Part shown: positions 26,201 to 38,924 of the stretch, piece after piece
Position numbering within the stretch: position 1 is the stretch's first letter
How the letters are laid out: the number at the start of each line of letters is the position of its first letter
Source: Hydractinia symbiolongicarpus
Taxonomy: Eukaryota; Cnidaria; Hydrozoa; Anthoathecata; Hydractiniidae
Direction of reading: 5' to 3'
Assembly: GCF_029227915.1 (NCBI RefSeq)
Contig: NC_079880.1
Span: 12,923,501 to 12,987,500 of the forward strand
Length of the DNA: 64,000 nt
Program-made: the position numbers and the translations under genes
The notes under the pieces: generated by a model
What the model saw: only the letters and a program-made list of their open reading frames with translations
The model's database searches: none
What the model was told of the DNA's origin: nothing

Positions 26201-28571
26201 TAACCTGTGCAATTTTACGATAAGCATGAATTAATATTAATTGCTAAAGAGGCAAAAGAACCATTGGCAGCGAACTGTAAAATTTTGCATCTTGATTGCT
26301 TTTTTGAAAGTTAGATGTAATTAAATTAAAATTCTGGTAATTCAGACTCAAAGCTTTTTTTTAAAAAAAATAATCTGTATAGTCTTGTCTAGAATATACT
26401 CTAAGTGCTACTAAAGATAGAAGGCAGATGAGCTATGGTGGGCAGTTCACCACACATGCTCTTTTAGTTTTTGGCGTGGAATTATGTTTATTGATAGAAA
26501 ATGCTTCTGAAATCAGTTACTTTGATTATTTAGCTATTTTTATTATTTGCTTCTGTAGTGATGAAACATTAATAGAAGGCACAAGAAGTAGACAAATAAT
26601 AACATGCTTCTGCATAAGTTAATTGGACTTTTGTTTATGGCGTTAATTGAGTTAGCTAACTTTTGCTGATGGTGCTATATCAAAGAGAATTACTGCAAAT
26701 TGTTAGGAATAATTTTATAATAACTTTATGTGGATTTGCATTTTTGAAGCATAAAATAATAAACTGTTAAAGTTGCATGAATTAACACATGGTTTGGGGA
26801 AGTGAAGTAAAACAATTTTTCTTTTTATCTCTGCTTCCATTCAGGAGTTTAACACACTTGATGTCATACTTTCAAAGAAGAAGTAAATTTTTTTATGACT
26901 TTTGCATGAGATGAATAGAATAAATGTTAAATTACCATAAGCGTTGAAATTCTTAAATACCCCATTCGACTTCGAAAATTTTGCTTTTTTTATATACAAT
27001 TTTCGTAAAAAAATGTTCATAAAATTAACTTGTTGCAGCAATTAAAGGGCAAACCGTTTTAATTTCATGCTTCCTTGATTTCATGTAATCAGGTAAATCC
27101 ACAAAATATTACTTTGTTATAGTTAAAAACCAAATTAAAAATTGGGATAAGCAATTTATGACAGTTTATGGCAGTTTGTGACAATTTTACCTCTAAAATT
27201 AGAGGTTAAATTGTCAACATAAATTTTTATGTGTACATTTTTTTAGTATTTCTGTTCTCTCCAGAATTGAATACTGTCATTAGAGATCATGTTTATTACT
27301 GAACATGCAGCTAGCTAACTGTTAGTGGCGGGTGGTCAAAGACCTGTAAAAACAGTTAAAGTAAAAAAAAAAAATTGTTGACAATTTAACAAATAATATT
27401 TCCTTGTTCTAAAAACCATTAGTGATAGTTTTAAAATGTCTAGCTAGGGGTTAACGTTTGTGGGTTTTTAGCCACATTAAATGCTATAATTTTAAACCAA
27501 GTTGGACAAAGTGTTTTCACATGTTTTTAACTTAATTTTCAGATAAAGTTCTGACATTTCAAGGTCATAATATTTATCAAGGAAGAATAATCTTGGCCAC
27601 AAACAGTCAACAGCTCAGCCAGGCCCCCTTCAATACCATCTAAGGTATAGACAAGCGAAAAGGGACAAACACAAGAAGGTAAAGACATTTTCATTGACAA
27701 TAATAGCGATAGTGCTAAGTTATAGCTAAAATTGTTCATGAATGATATTTCTTTATTTCTGGCCATTTTAAACCTTTAAAATTTTAAACTAAAAAAATTT
27801 TTTTTTGTGTCCTAATGGTGTTTTGTTGGTGTTATGCTCTCTTTAAAAAAGGTTGATGCACCTAGAATAATGTCATTGTTTAAACCTGTCAAATCTTGAC
27901 AAGAATAATAATTTTTTAATTGCCGGGTAAAGTTGTTTTTAGAATGTCTCACGATGTCATTTTTTTTCTCTATAAGATAATTAATATCACAGAAGTAATA
28001 AAGTTTCCATTCAAAAGTTTTTTTTTTTTAAATGACTCCAATGTTTTCCTTAATAAAATTTTCTCTATTAATAATTTTTTGTGTAGATATGCAGGTTTAA
28101 CAGCTACACAATTTTAAAATTATATTAAACAGGTAAAAAAAATAAATGTAAGAACTATTGGATAAACAACATTTGTATCAGAAACAAGCTCCCCACAAAT
28201 CTAAGTCTGTGTTATAATTTTTTAAAAAATTACAGGCCAAGGCTTGTTGATCCTGGTTGAGGAAAAGGCAGATATTATTGCTCATTGTAGTATTAGAACA
28301 TTTCTGTTTGAAAAATATTTGTTTATAACATATATTTTACCCTTTTTACAAAAAACTCTAATGACTTGGCTAAGCCATTGTTTTTACCTAAATGTTTCTA
28401 ATATTATCTATCTAATTGTAAGACTTGGTGAAGTGTATAAAATACTCTAAGCAACTCCTTGGCAATTAATATTGCAATTTAGCCTGTAATTTATATTGGT
28501 TTGAATAAGTGATGAAATTTTTCCTATTCAATCATATTTTATATTTTGTAGGTATATGTACTTTTACTACA

Positions 28572-29417
28572 ATGAAATCTTTGATTGATCTCCCATGGGA
28601 AGATATTTTATGTAAACATGTGCTCCCATTTATAAATTTAAAAGATGTACACCAGTTACAGTGTGTGAGTAGAGCTTTTTATGACATTGTAGAACTTTAT
28701 CTGCAAGAGTATTGCCAAGAATTAGATTTTACTACTTATGGTGGTAAAAAGTTCTTTAGCAGCAGTGTTTTTCGAAAAATAATGAAAAACAAGACAAACT
28801 TGTGTTTTTTAAACTTAACGAACTGTAAAAGTTGGGTAACTGATAACTGCATTGTCCCTGTCCTGCAAAGCAACAGCAAAATTACTTGTCTTATTTCACC
28901 GGATTGTTACAATCTAACAGATTTATACTTCTCTTGTATTGCTTATGAGCTGCAACTATTGCAAAAGTTAGACCTGTCATATTGTAGACAACTACCAAAT
29001 GAATCATTGTGTTTAATCGGGGAAAAATGCAGTCAATTGCAGCTATTAAACGTGTCCGGTTGTTGGAATATCAATGACTTTGCGATCAACTGCGTCACTA
29101 GCAACAATAGAAATTTGCACGTTTTACAGATTGAGTTATGTTATGCTGTTACAAGTGTGTCGATTTCTAAACTTGCAAAAAACTGTTTGAAACTACAGCT
29201 ACTCAACATAAAGGGTTGTTGGAGAGTTAAAGACATTGCCATCAAATTGATAGGTGAATATTGTAAACAATTAAAGGAGTTGCATGTTAGAGATTGCACT
29301 AACATTACTGAGATAAGTCTTGCAAGGTTGCGACCACGAAATGTTATTATTGACAGAAAATCACCTCATTATCTGTTGAATTCAGATAATGCTCACAAAA
29401 TTTTGTTGCAAATATGA
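28572..29417 (+). CDS. FBXL15: F-box and leucine-rich repeat protein 15
   Basis: Substrate receptor of an SCF ubiquitin ligase; in vertebrates FBXL15 targets SMURF1 and so affects BMP signalling (family knowledge). It is a single coding exon of 281 aa, against 300 in human. I place the start at 28572 because MKSLIDLPWEDILCKHVLP aligns with the human LDLPWEDVLLPHVL start of the F-box, and because a 3' splice acceptor (TTTTGTAG) ends at 28551, removing the longer in-frame start at 28509. The F-box covers about residues 4-45 (QLQCVSRAFYDIVE). Five or more AMN1-type LRRs follow, with cysteine/asparagine repeats such as LQKLDLSYCRQL, LQLLNVSGCWNI and LKELHVRDCTNI. It ends before a shared tail. A polyA signal lies 131 bp downstream. 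Confidence 0.88.
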   Translation: MKSLIDLPWEDILCKHVLPFINLKDVHQLQCVSRAFYDIVELYLQEYCQELDFTTYGGKKFFSSSVFRKIMKNKTNLCFLNLTNCKSWVTDNCIVPVLQSNSKITCLISPDCYNLTDLYFSCIAYELQLLQKLDLSYCRQLPNESLCLIGEKCSQLQLLNVSGCWNINDFAINCVTSNNRNLHVLQIELCYAVTSVSISKLAKNCLKLQLLNIKGCWRVKDIAIKLIGEYCKQLKELHVRDCTNITEISLARLRPRNVIIDRKSPHYLLNSDNAHKILLQI

Positions 29418-29547
29418 GTATGAGCATAACATAATAATTAAAAGTCTGAGATATAATCTAGCATTTTTATTTGCATTTTAAAATACATTGTTGTACAGCT
29501 ATGAGCATTTTTTAATTAAGGCTTACACATTTGTCTTAAAAGATGTT

Positions 29548-29553
29548 AATAAA
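29548..29553 (+). terminator. Polyadenylation signal of FBXL15
   Basis: AATAAA 131 bp after the stop codon, followed by a T/GT-rich stretch (TTTTTTTCTCTTGTTTTG), the usual downstream context. Confidence 0.6.
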
Positions 29554-30530
29554 ATTTTTTTCTCTTGTTTTGCATTAGTTTAAGCAAGTGTTGGTTTATT
29601 TATAATATACATAAAACGCAGTCCAAAAGCCTACTTTGCTGTAGAATGTACTTTAAAATGGAAACGTTTGTAATTAAAAAAAAACACAGAATATCATTTT
29701 TTGGTTTAAAATTTTTAGGATTTTTCGGATTAGATTTTGAAGTTAAGAGCCTGATAACTTTTTTTCTCACACAAAATACGCCTCTATTTAATTTTCTCAC
29801 AAGTGAAGCAGGCTGGACTTTGAACCCCCATTCTTAGTAGTGAAGCCGACAAAGAGCGCCTAACCCTCTAGCTATTCTTGAATGAAAGGTTGTACCCCTT
29901 GCTGTGCTATTTCTAAGAGAACACTTCCCACAAAATATTTTACGTTGCGCAATAAGAAAGATGGTGTATATACTGGAAGCAGCTTGAAATTAAAAATAAA
30001 AATCATGGAGTATTTTAATATAGCATGTGATTATATGAATGTCCAAAAATGTAAAAAACTGTATGCTAAACATCACTGTAGGTTTTTGTGACTAGATCAA
30101 TGTTTTAAATTGCATTGAGATCTTTCCCTCTAGCCTTCGGAAATGTTCTTTTAGTATTATTGACAGCTGTTGAATTTGATTGTTACACACAACGTAACTT
30201 TTTGCATGTAAGGAAAAGAGGAGAGCTATATGTAAGGATTAGGGGAGATACATTTAATCTCTGTTAGCAATCATGTTAATGCTCTACTTAAAGCTATTAA
30301 CTTTTTGCAGCAATGAATATCAAGACATGCATTTTTTTTACAATTCATGACCTTTAAGTTGTACTTGACAGAACAAAAAAGATATTTTGAAATATGTATA
30401 CCTATTAACTTTTTCGATTACGAAAACATAAAGGTTCTTTAGATCTAAAAATGTTTTAAGTCAGGAAAGTTTGACTGTCTGCTTTTTTTAACAAATATGT
30501 CTTTCATCTGGTCAATATTTTCTTTCATTT
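29554..30530. other. Intergenic between FBXL15 and the 691-aa gene
   Basis: It holds the second tRNA-like SINE fragment (29805-29880, minus). No exon is evident elsewhere. A strong acceptor-like site ends at 30532, so an upstream non-coding exon or spliced leader is possible. Confidence 0.5.
29805..29880 (-). repeat. tRNA-like SINE fragment, copy 2
   Basis: On the minus strand it reads TAGCTAGAGGGTTAGGCGC (A-box-like), then CGGCTTCACTACTAAGAA, then GGTTCAAAGTCC (B-box-like, 29815-29826) and AGCCTGC. The spacing of the two boxes fits a tRNA-derived pol III promoter. It matches copy 1 at 23001-23042. Confidence 0.55.
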
Positions 30531-30582
30531 AGATACTGTAAATAATGCTTCTGAAATTAAAAAAGTAAATATATTTTAAAAA

Positions 30583-33500
30583 ATGGATAAGCAGCAGCAA
30601 CAACCATTTTATGGCGAGTCTTCTCATTCCCATCTTCCTCCGATGTCATCAACCCAATTTACTCAACAATCTCCATTATATCAACTTCAGAGACAGATGA
30701 GCGATTCTTATACTCAGGACAGACACCAGCAGCATTTAAATTACCCGCCATATAATGTTCTATCACCGGTACAACCTTTTAACCAAATGTTTACTAATAA
30801 TTCTCAAAATTTTAACCACAGTAACAATCAAATGTATGGTCCAATGTCGGTAAATCCGAACATGACTAGATACCCTGGTTTTGATAATCAACAGGAACTT
30901 TATCCAAACGGAATGACTACGTTGCAAAAAGGACTTTCATTAAACAAGAATAATTTTGATAACGCTGATCTTAGCATGTATTCCACACAAAACAATCAGT
31001 CTATGATGGGACAGATGCCAATGTCAAATTTTCCACAAAGAAATATTCCACAAGAAAATTCCTATTTAAGCATGCTTTCGACATCAGTAAGCCCTGTGCA
31101 ATTAAATAACGAAACACCTCAAGCTCTCTATTCGAAATCTTTAATGCAGCGCTTAACGAAGAGTGGCAGTAGTACATATGATTATCATGCTGACCAAAAT
31201 TTTCATAATGGCAGTAACAGGTTAGATGAACCGCTTGTTGATAATAAAGGAAAAAGAAACTTTTTAATGCAGCAGTTGAGAAAAAAAGCGGAACAACCTA
31301 AAGCAGATGTGGTGTCAAACCAGTTAGCACCAGAAAAAGCTCATGCAGATTTACCTGCTGATCCCAGTGAACCACCATTTTTAGGATCAGCCGAAGATTT
31401 GGATATGATGGCGAAGAATCTTATGGATGAAGTTGATGGTGTAAGTAACTATTAATTTTTAGTAAAACTTTTCTCTCCTCTGTAAGTTATACATGTGAAA
31501 TTTTGAAATTCTTTTCATCAAAAAAAAAATACTTGTACAAGTGTTTAGAGCTGAAAGAGAGGATGCAAAAGATGGTATTATATATGTTCAATATATTAGT
31601 AGAATATTAGATTTAGATAAACAACCTTTAATTGGCATTTTTTACTGATGTCAGCATTTCTAATTTGATTTTCATTGCAATCGCTTGAGAGAGGATAAGA
31701 GTTGTTTTGAAAATTGTTCGGTTTTCTTTTTTATTATTTACTGTCAAGAAGATATTTCATGTTGTTGTTCAAATTTGAGTCATCACAAAACATTAATTTT
31801 TTCTCTCTGAATATTCCAGACCTTTATTTATAATATTGGATTTTTAAGACAGCAAAGTTATTTCTTTATTTCGCCAAAATGTCAGTGGTTGCACGGTAGT
31901 CTTTAAATATGTTGATTCTTTCAAGACACCAGTTTGGTGCAATCTGTGCAGATGCACCAAGTTTTGGTGTCGATTGTGGTATAACCTACACACTGGGGAT
32001 TTCTATTATAATTTTTTGCCAATACGTACAAAGCACTGCATTTCCATGAATAGTATAAAGCTTTTCTCCCACTTAAGAACAAATTGATTTTATATGAAAT
32101 GCGAAATGCAAAATAATGACATCCTGAAATAGCTATACTAAAAATTGCTGTTATCAATCACAATTATAGAACTACTATAAAAATTTATATAAAATGTTAA
32201 AAGCGCCAATTGAATGGCATTTATAATCCTATATACCTTACTAAAAAACTTTATTATATTATACATAACTGCTGGAACTTTGAAGTCCCGTTCAAGCTCT
32301 TTTGTATAAAATCAACATATTTTCAGGTGAGAGATATGTTTTTATGTGGTACACCTCTCATTACCAGTCTTCTTTCTTTCTTTTAGCTAACGTTCGATTC
32401 ATTTCAAGAATTTCTTGGTAGTCCGCTGCTTACATTAGGACAAGGAATCATGCATTCACCCATGTCAGTTGAATCAAACAAAACAGACTCCTCCTCGGGC
32501 TCGCTGAAAGACTTGAGAAATTTGAGATCTCTATCGCTTGTAGTATCACCTACAAGCGCAGACGCAAATGTAACGTTCTCTGCGCCGGTGACACCATCGG
32601 ATGTCATAGTGTCGCCTACGTGCGATAAATCAGAGAAAAAGAGTCAGAATAAAACTGTGAAACGTACTGTAAAAAAGAAGCAGTCTTTAGAAGAGTGTCA
32701 AAAAACAATTAATAAATCGAGTATAATTCCAAAAAACAAAGACTTTTCAAAGCCGCTAAAGGAGATAGTTCCACAAAATGTATCACCGTTTGAGAACGAT
32801 AAGGATGACGTGTTTAAAAGAGACAATCTAAACACAGCAAACTTTATGAGTTTAAAGGCTATACACAACCCCTACCCAGATGGAAAACCGCCGTCTTTCA
32901 TTCACCGTTCGATGAGCACGCCTGGACTGGATATGGGTACAAAAAACACGAGGCAAACCCGCCGAACTATTCGCAAAAGTGATAGCGATGGTTTGCTTAA
33001 AGTGGCGCGAGTTAATCCTCTGAAGATAAACCGGAAAATGACCGGCCACGAAAACTTAACACCACGCAGTGCGTTTAGTCCACCCAGTGTTGATGGCGAC
33101 ATACAAAGTGATAAAACAATAGATTTTAGTAGCGATATAAAATACGAAGCTGATCCTACGCAATCCATTAAGGGTTTATATTTCGAGAATAAAAGCTTCT
33201 ACAAAATACGTAAAAACTTACGCGAATTAGCGTCACTACGGTCGGAAACGGCCCGCAGTTTTCCACCGGGTAAATTTTCTCAGAAGTGTTCTAAACTTTT
33301 TCTCAATCAGTTGATGAGCATGAAACCTGACAAGTGGGTTTTAAAAAGTGTCGAACCAGATGTAAAAAATGACAAGGATATCAACTTGAAAAGTTTCACG
33401 GAGAGGAAAATTAAAATTTTAGATAATATTTCACAGGAATATGTAAGTTGCTTTCAATGTTTTGTTTCTCTTCTTGTCTTTCGCTGTTAGAATGCAAAAT

Positions 33501-34119
33501 CTTATTGGTAACTTAGGATTCAACTATCTGTTCTCTAGAAAGATTTAAAAGTTTTGTAAATAAATCAACTTCTTTTTTTCTGCGCGTGATGTAGCAAATA
33601 TGATATTTTTATCGACTTTGTTGCGACTGGTGAAATCCTGTGGAATTTAATAAACCGAAAACCGGATTTTTTTCTCTGATTAACAATAGCTGCCCACAGC
33701 TTTGTCATAGTAAAATTGCTTATCTTATAATTTTTATCCCTACAAATTATTATTTTTTTGTGCTATACTATATCTAAAAATTAAATCCACCCCCTTTATT
33801 TTTCAAGTATATTTGGTAGCAAAAACAATCCGGTGGATTTTGAGTTAAATTAAGATTTTGTATCATGAAATATTTTTTGCTAGAGAAGTATGCACACTGA
33901 TAATTTGTGATGTATCTGTCTGAGGTTAAGTCAAGATGATATCCTGTTCTGCTTTAGATCTCCGAATATATTGAACCTTCCGACGCTCAACCATTCACCT
34001 ATCTCAGCGACGATCTAAATAAAAAACAACAGCCATCAGAGAAACTCATGAACCTGCTAACAGATAAGAAAATATTAAGTCCTGTTCAAAAGGACTCGTG
34101 CAGTATAAAAGTGCTTTAA
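30583..34119 (+). CDS. Unrecognised 691-aa Q/N/S-rich protein, three exons
   Basis: Exons 30583-31440, 32387-33442 and 33958-34119, all joined in phase 0 with GTAAGT donors and pyrimidine-rich acceptors; the total is 2076 nt with stop TAA. Residues 1-286 are rich in Gln, Asn, Ser, Met and Pro (start MDKQQQQPFYGESSHSH), apparently disordered. A short acidic/hydrophobic patch, EDLDMMAKNLMDEVDG then LTFDSFQEFLG, spans the first junction and could be an activation or docking motif. Basic clusters follow (KRTVKKKQ, TRQTRRTIRKSDSDG). The last 170 residues look helical and most structured (FYKIRKNLRELASLRSE, KCSKLFLNQLMSMKPDKWVL). I see no catalytic motif, membrane segment or known domain. A nuclear regulatory role is a guess from composition only. 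An acceptor-like site 50 nt before the ATG suggests a 5'UTR intron or trans-splicing. Confidence 0.85.
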
Positions 34120-34277
34120 CTTTATGGAAATTGAAAAAAAAAAGAAAATATATTTCTATGTACATAAAACGTTATCGTCACCTTTCATTTGATCTGATTG
34201 GTGTTCGAAAGTATTTGGTTTAATTATATTCGTATTTATGTTGTTGTTATTGTCGTGCTCATCAATATCGTTGCGGT

Positions 34278-34343
34278 TGTGTCGTTGTTATTGTCGTCAT
34301 TTTGTCGTTGTTTTTGTCGTTGTTTTTGTCGTTGCTTTTGTTG
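34278..34343 (+). repeat. Short tandem repeat TTGTCGTTG/TTTTTGTCGT
   Basis: Several imperfect 9-12-base copies of TTGTCGTTGTTT follow one another in the 3' flank of the 691-aa gene. Confidence 0.7.
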
Positions 34344-34920
34344 TTTATTGTCGGTCAGAGTTGCCACACCTCCTCTTCAATTCTCCTCCATTTTAATTTT
34401 ACAAATTGTTAGATACTTTTTTTTATGGCAAAACATGCTATATTTGTACAGAAATACTTTGTTTTTCGCTAATTTTGGAAAGATCTAAAATTTCCTTTCT
34501 TTAAGAAAACACAATTATGTTCTCAAAACAGTTTGAAAATTCTCAAGAAAACTCTTCAAATATTCTTAAATGTATTCTTAAATCTAAAAGTGGCAAACAT
34601 GTTGTTGTTGTTGTTGTTGTTTTGTGGTGATGTCGTTCTCACACATGCTTCATTTCATTTTTTCAACATATGAATTATATATCACTGTCCAGAAACACAT
34701 CTATATCTTCATCTGTTCTGCTGAAGTTAGCCTTCTACGGCGGTCTGTTTCTTTATAAGCCTTATCGGATATGTTTCTATCTCAACTACAAACATTCAAT
34801 GCTATCTCATACTTTTTTCAACATTAGAATTTTATTCCTTTAATCCATAAATTTAGCAGTTTTTGGACCTGATCGCCGAAAATCAATTTCGCAGAATCTC
34901 CCTATATTTTTAAAAACTAA

Positions 34921-34926
34921 AATAAA
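34921..34926 (+). terminator. Possible polyA signal of the 691-aa gene
   Basis: AATAAA, 800 bp after the stop codon; I did not notice an earlier canonical hexamer. Tentative. Confidence 0.25.
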
Positions 34927-36091
34927 AAAATTGAGATTTGAGTAAAATGGGTACAGATTGATCCAAAATTTTATTTTGAAGAAAGAAAAAACACGTCAAT
35001 TCACAATTATTTTTCGTAAGCGACACGTTCAGCCTTTTGTTCACTTATAAGCAAGCCTTCTTATACCAGTACCTTATTTATTTTTTCGTTTCGTCCACTA
35101 AAATTAAGTTTGTATATATGAATATTTCCCGGTTGCGGTGTTTTGATGGAATTTGTCAATTATTTCGGTTACGTATCATAACTTTTATTATTTTATTCGG
35201 TCATGTACATAGCAATATAAAGAACTTCAAAAACTGTTGATTTCTTTGATCAACTTTTCCAGTTCCCAGAGTATTTTGCCTTCCAAGAGAGTATTTCCAC
35301 CCCTTAATCATGGTCTAAGAAACCGAGGTTTGGTCTGTTTTCATAGAAAAAAAATCGTCAAGACTATGTTTCACGATGCGGATAGATATACAAAAAAATA
35401 TATTCCGGAAAATGTGTCCAGGCGAACTGGAAAAACTGACTTACAATAATTTTATTTCAGAAGTATTTCAAGGAAAAACTGTAGCGTTTGTTTACCTTTT
35501 AATGTGTTTGTATCACAGCGAAATCATGTCACTTTTTGCATGCGAACGAAATCATATCGGATTAGGTCAGTTTCGTTGGTCAGACACACGATGAAACGAA
35601 AGTTGACTTCCAACCTCAATGTATCATATCGTGTAAAAAGCATTGTGTTTTGCACCCTCCTCCCTCCTACTCTCTTAGCTCCTTTTAACCCTAAAGACGC
35701 TCCCTCTCCCATCATCTAAAAGTGACTAAAAATCAAGAAAGACAGCAGGATCGGTCAGACAACACAAGACGTGGTTTGGGCAACAAATAAATATCGACTA
35801 TGACAGGGTGACAACTCGTCGGGGTTTTGAATTGAATATGAAAGGAAAAATGAAGTAAAAAAAAAAACTGAAAAATAATTTTTCCACTTTTTTAGTCATG
35901 TTTGTTTTTACTCTTTCTGGTTATTGAAAATAAGGAAAACGGTACAATCCAAGTCCAAGAGCCGATGGGCCAGATTAAATTAGGCCCCAACCCCGACCGC
36001 AGGGCTCTTTTAACTGTTTGACAACGTTGTCCCAATTTCAAACAGTAAAAAAATTGCTCTGGGACGAAGATGATTTTTCCCAAAATACTTA

Positions 36092-36503
36092 CGTAATGCT
36101 TCGAATAAACACCCGGGGCGTTTATTAAATTTTTTGACATTTTGGGGAGCGTCTATTCGAGGGGAGCGCCTAAAAGAGGGGTGTTTATTAAATTATTTAC
36201 ACTTCGTCTTTTTTGCAGTTGTTAAGTATACCTATAATGTATATATCTTCACAACAGAAAATAAAAGATATTCACATGTTTTAGAGAATGAACCTCAAAA
36301 CCGAAAAACTAAATTTCCGACCTTAAACCTAAGATTTAGGATAAAATTAAGTAAGTATACTTTTACTATCGCCTCGAATAAACGCTCCTTGAGGGAGGGG
36401 CGTCTATTAGAGGGGGGTCTTTATTTATAAAATAACTGAAAAAGAGGGGCGCCTATTCGAGGGGGGCGTTCAATAGAAGTGGGCGTTTATTCGAAGCATT
36501 ACG
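36092..36503. repeat. TIR element with GAGGGGCGYCTATTCGAG internal repeats
   Basis: The ends CGTAATGCTTCGAATAAAC and (inverted) the same sequence bound a 412-bp unit. Inside, variants of GAGGGGCGCCTATTCGAGG and its complement CCTCGAATAAACGC recur at least five times, some direct and some inverted. No ORF; a non-autonomous DNA element is likely. Confidence 0.65.
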
Positions 36504-36539
36504 GTAACTTAGTTCTCAAGGGTGGCGATAGCAGCTTTT

Positions 36540-36631
36540 AACCTCGTCCCAGGTTCTTTTGGCCCCTGAGCCGTTTTTACAAAGTGGCCAGCCTTCATCA
36601 ACAAGGCAAAATGCCCTGGGAACGGGGTTGA
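36540..36631. repeat. 92-bp foldback with AACCTCGTCCCAGG ends
   Basis: AACCTCGTCCCAGG on the left and CCTGGGAACGGGGTTG on the right are inverted copies. Same family ends as 21358-21531. Confidence 0.6.
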
Positions 36632-38068
36632 GCAGCTTTGAAATCAAGTAACACACCTAGAGGAAGAGAAAGACGTCTATTCTATAAATATATGATAGTA
36701 AATCGTATATTTTCGCATATGAAACAAGAAGCTATAATATTTAAAAGAGTATTTGTTCACTTATAACAGTGACTGCCTTATCGGGTAAATCGGTAAAGAT
36801 TTTTAGTCACTTTTTGCTGCCTAAATTTTAAAATAACAGAAAACTAAAATTATTTTAGAAAACACGTGAACATTAAAAAATATTTATTTTGATAAAACAA
36901 TGTCAACTTAAAATGTAAATTGAGAATCTCAAAATTTGTATCATCTTGTTTGCAAGTTTTACGATGCAACAAAAAATAAAAGAAAACATCTTAATTGATA
37001 AAAGTTAAAAAAGTCGATAAATTTGAAGGTCGGTCAATATATTGGCCTGTGAACAATACAAGACCTGAGCCAAAACTTAGTTACCTGAAGGTATATCTCA
37101 TTTAAAAGTGCCATGATCCAGTAAGCCGAAAAAATGCACCAGTATGTATTTATAGTTTGAGCATTCCCTAGGTAAAACCCTTCTGAAACCTTTGTAGGGC
37201 TTCTAATTTTTTCTCTAGAACTGCAAACGGTAGATCATCAGTTATCTACATTTTTTCTTAAATTTCCCGCACTAATAAGTTTTTCAAAATGTTTAAACCT
37301 TGTGTTTAATTTTACGATCGACGAAACAATTATTTCTGCGTTAATAAAGGTTAGTTCACATCGATGCTTTTATTAATAAATGTATTTCTCAATATTTTCA
37401 TAGTTTTTTTTCTCATTTTTTTTAGTGATGGCATTTATTTCTAAACATCTACTAGCTATACTTAAGAAAGGCAGACTCCGATGACAGCAGTTCACATTCT
37501 ATCAAGGCACTGCCAGTTAAATATAATATTCGTTTTATTTTCTTCCTTTGCTTTGAAAGGTTATGTTGATGTTTAAAATTAAAATCTATTTTAAACAATG
37601 GATTTTGAGTTTAACATGAAATAAAGCTAATTAATTTGACTATCCCGCCAATAGGTTTAACTCTAAGCTCATAAAGTAAATGCTTATTGCTGTGATAAAC
37701 CTGCACATTTAATTCACAGTTGTTACTAAACGTTTTAAAGAGTGCCACAGCTGGCATAATTACTTGTTTTATGGTTATGGGTGAACAAAGGCTTAACTTT
37801 TCATCAGTGTAGATTCAAATTTCAAAATGACTCATTTGAAAAACATTTTGTTTAAAGATTACTAATAAAACTTATTCGCAAAGAAAATTACATTAAAATG
37901 TCAAGTAAGATTCCAGTTTAAATTACATATACTAATAACATATACTAATAAGATACTTTTAAATAAAAATTACAATATATTAGGTGCACAAAAAAAATAA
38001 TGTACTTATATATATATATCTGTTTTATAAGGAACCAGAATTTTTAGGCAGCCTTGCAGTTCCTTAAA

Positions 38069-38299
38069 GAGGATTTCCACTTAGAGCAAAACAGATTGAA
38101 GCGGACAAGAAAAATACTAAAATTTGATTGGCTATCTAATTATTCTATTTTTTACAGTTTTTTTTCTTCTGTCTGTATGGAAAGTTAAAATGATTTCAAC
38201 TTTTAGTTTGGATTAAAGCAAATCAGAATGGCAAATTTATTGACTAATAAGATCCTAGAAATGACAATTGTCAGTTTTTTTTAAGTGGAAATCCACTTC
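38069..38299. repeat. MITE-like element with GGATTTCCACTTA ends
   Basis: GAGGATTTCCACTTAG at the left and TAAGTGGAAATCCACTTC at the right form terminal inverted repeats 231 bp apart. No ORF, no certain target duplication. Confidence 0.55.
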
Positions 38300-38918
38300 A
38301 AATCCAGAGCCTACCTTTGATTTATATCATAAATAAAAATAAAATAGTTGAATTTCCTTTTTAGACTCAATCATGAATCATTTGAGCCTCATTGTTTCTC
38401 AATAACATTCCCTTAAGAATTTTAACACAGAGCCTCAGCTCCTTATAAAAAACTCTCATATAAAAAAGTGCATCACTAATACATGTGCAAATTCATTGCC
38501 AGTATTCTGATCATGATAAGGTTTTCATTTAAAAAATAAAAATAAAGTAAAAATAATATATACATCTTTCTCTTCATGACAAAGTAGGAAATTAGAATAC
38601 AAGTCTGAAACCTTTTTGGTGTTTACTTAATTTTAACACTGCAGATTATAAAAGATTTCAAATTATAAATCAAGTTTAGTTATAGCCGAAAGAAGAAAGA
38701 AAATTACAACAAAATTAAAATTTTAGAAGATTTACTTATTAAAGGAAATTAAAAAAAGGATGGTCAAAAAAAAATTACAGTGAGAAAATTTTAAAGAGAA
38801 ACCTGCCATTTTATTTAAGAGCTCTAAAAAAAAAGTTTATATATACAAAAATGTTCAAAAAGACGTTTTGTTACCAATTCATGGTTAATTGACAGTTAAA
38901 AGAAGAATCCAATACACC

Positions 38919-38924
38919 TTTATT
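38919..38924 (-). terminator. AATAAA overlapping the membrane-protein stop codon
   Basis: On the minus strand the sequence is GGT TAA TAA AGG: the hexamer AATAAA shares bases with the stop codon, which would give an extremely short 3'UTR. Other hexamers occur further downstream, so use is uncertain. Confidence 0.3.

Larger units (their letters stand above)
19567..28550. other. Gene-poor stretch after the FERM gene
   Basis: The first part is presumably FERM-gene 3'UTR. I find no convincing exon on either strand. The stretch holds foldback elements at 20124-20260, 21358-21531, 22274-22716 and 23056-23260, a tRNA-like SINE fragment near 23001-23042, a G17 run at 22336-22352, AT microsatellites at about 23265-23302 and 23352-23375, and an 18-base tandem duplication near 25545-25582. 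The rest is AT-rich sequence with many stops in all frames. Confidence 0.6.
34120..38918. other. Intergenic stretch between convergent genes
   Basis: No coding exon is supported. It holds a TTTTTGTCGTTG minisatellite (34278-34343), a GTT run near 34598-34622, a possible polyA site (34921), foldback elements at 36092-36503, 36540-36631 and 38069-38299, and otherwise AT-rich sequence. Confidence 0.55.

Noticed and set aside
27539-27766. 75-aa minus-strand frame with hydrophobic stretch
   Set aside because: Isolated, no acceptor/donor partner found and no homology recognised.
28509-28571. 21 extra N-terminal residues for FBXL15
   Set aside because: The stretch includes a splice acceptor ending at 28551, is Phe-rich, and does not align with FBXL15; the start at 28572 fits the family.
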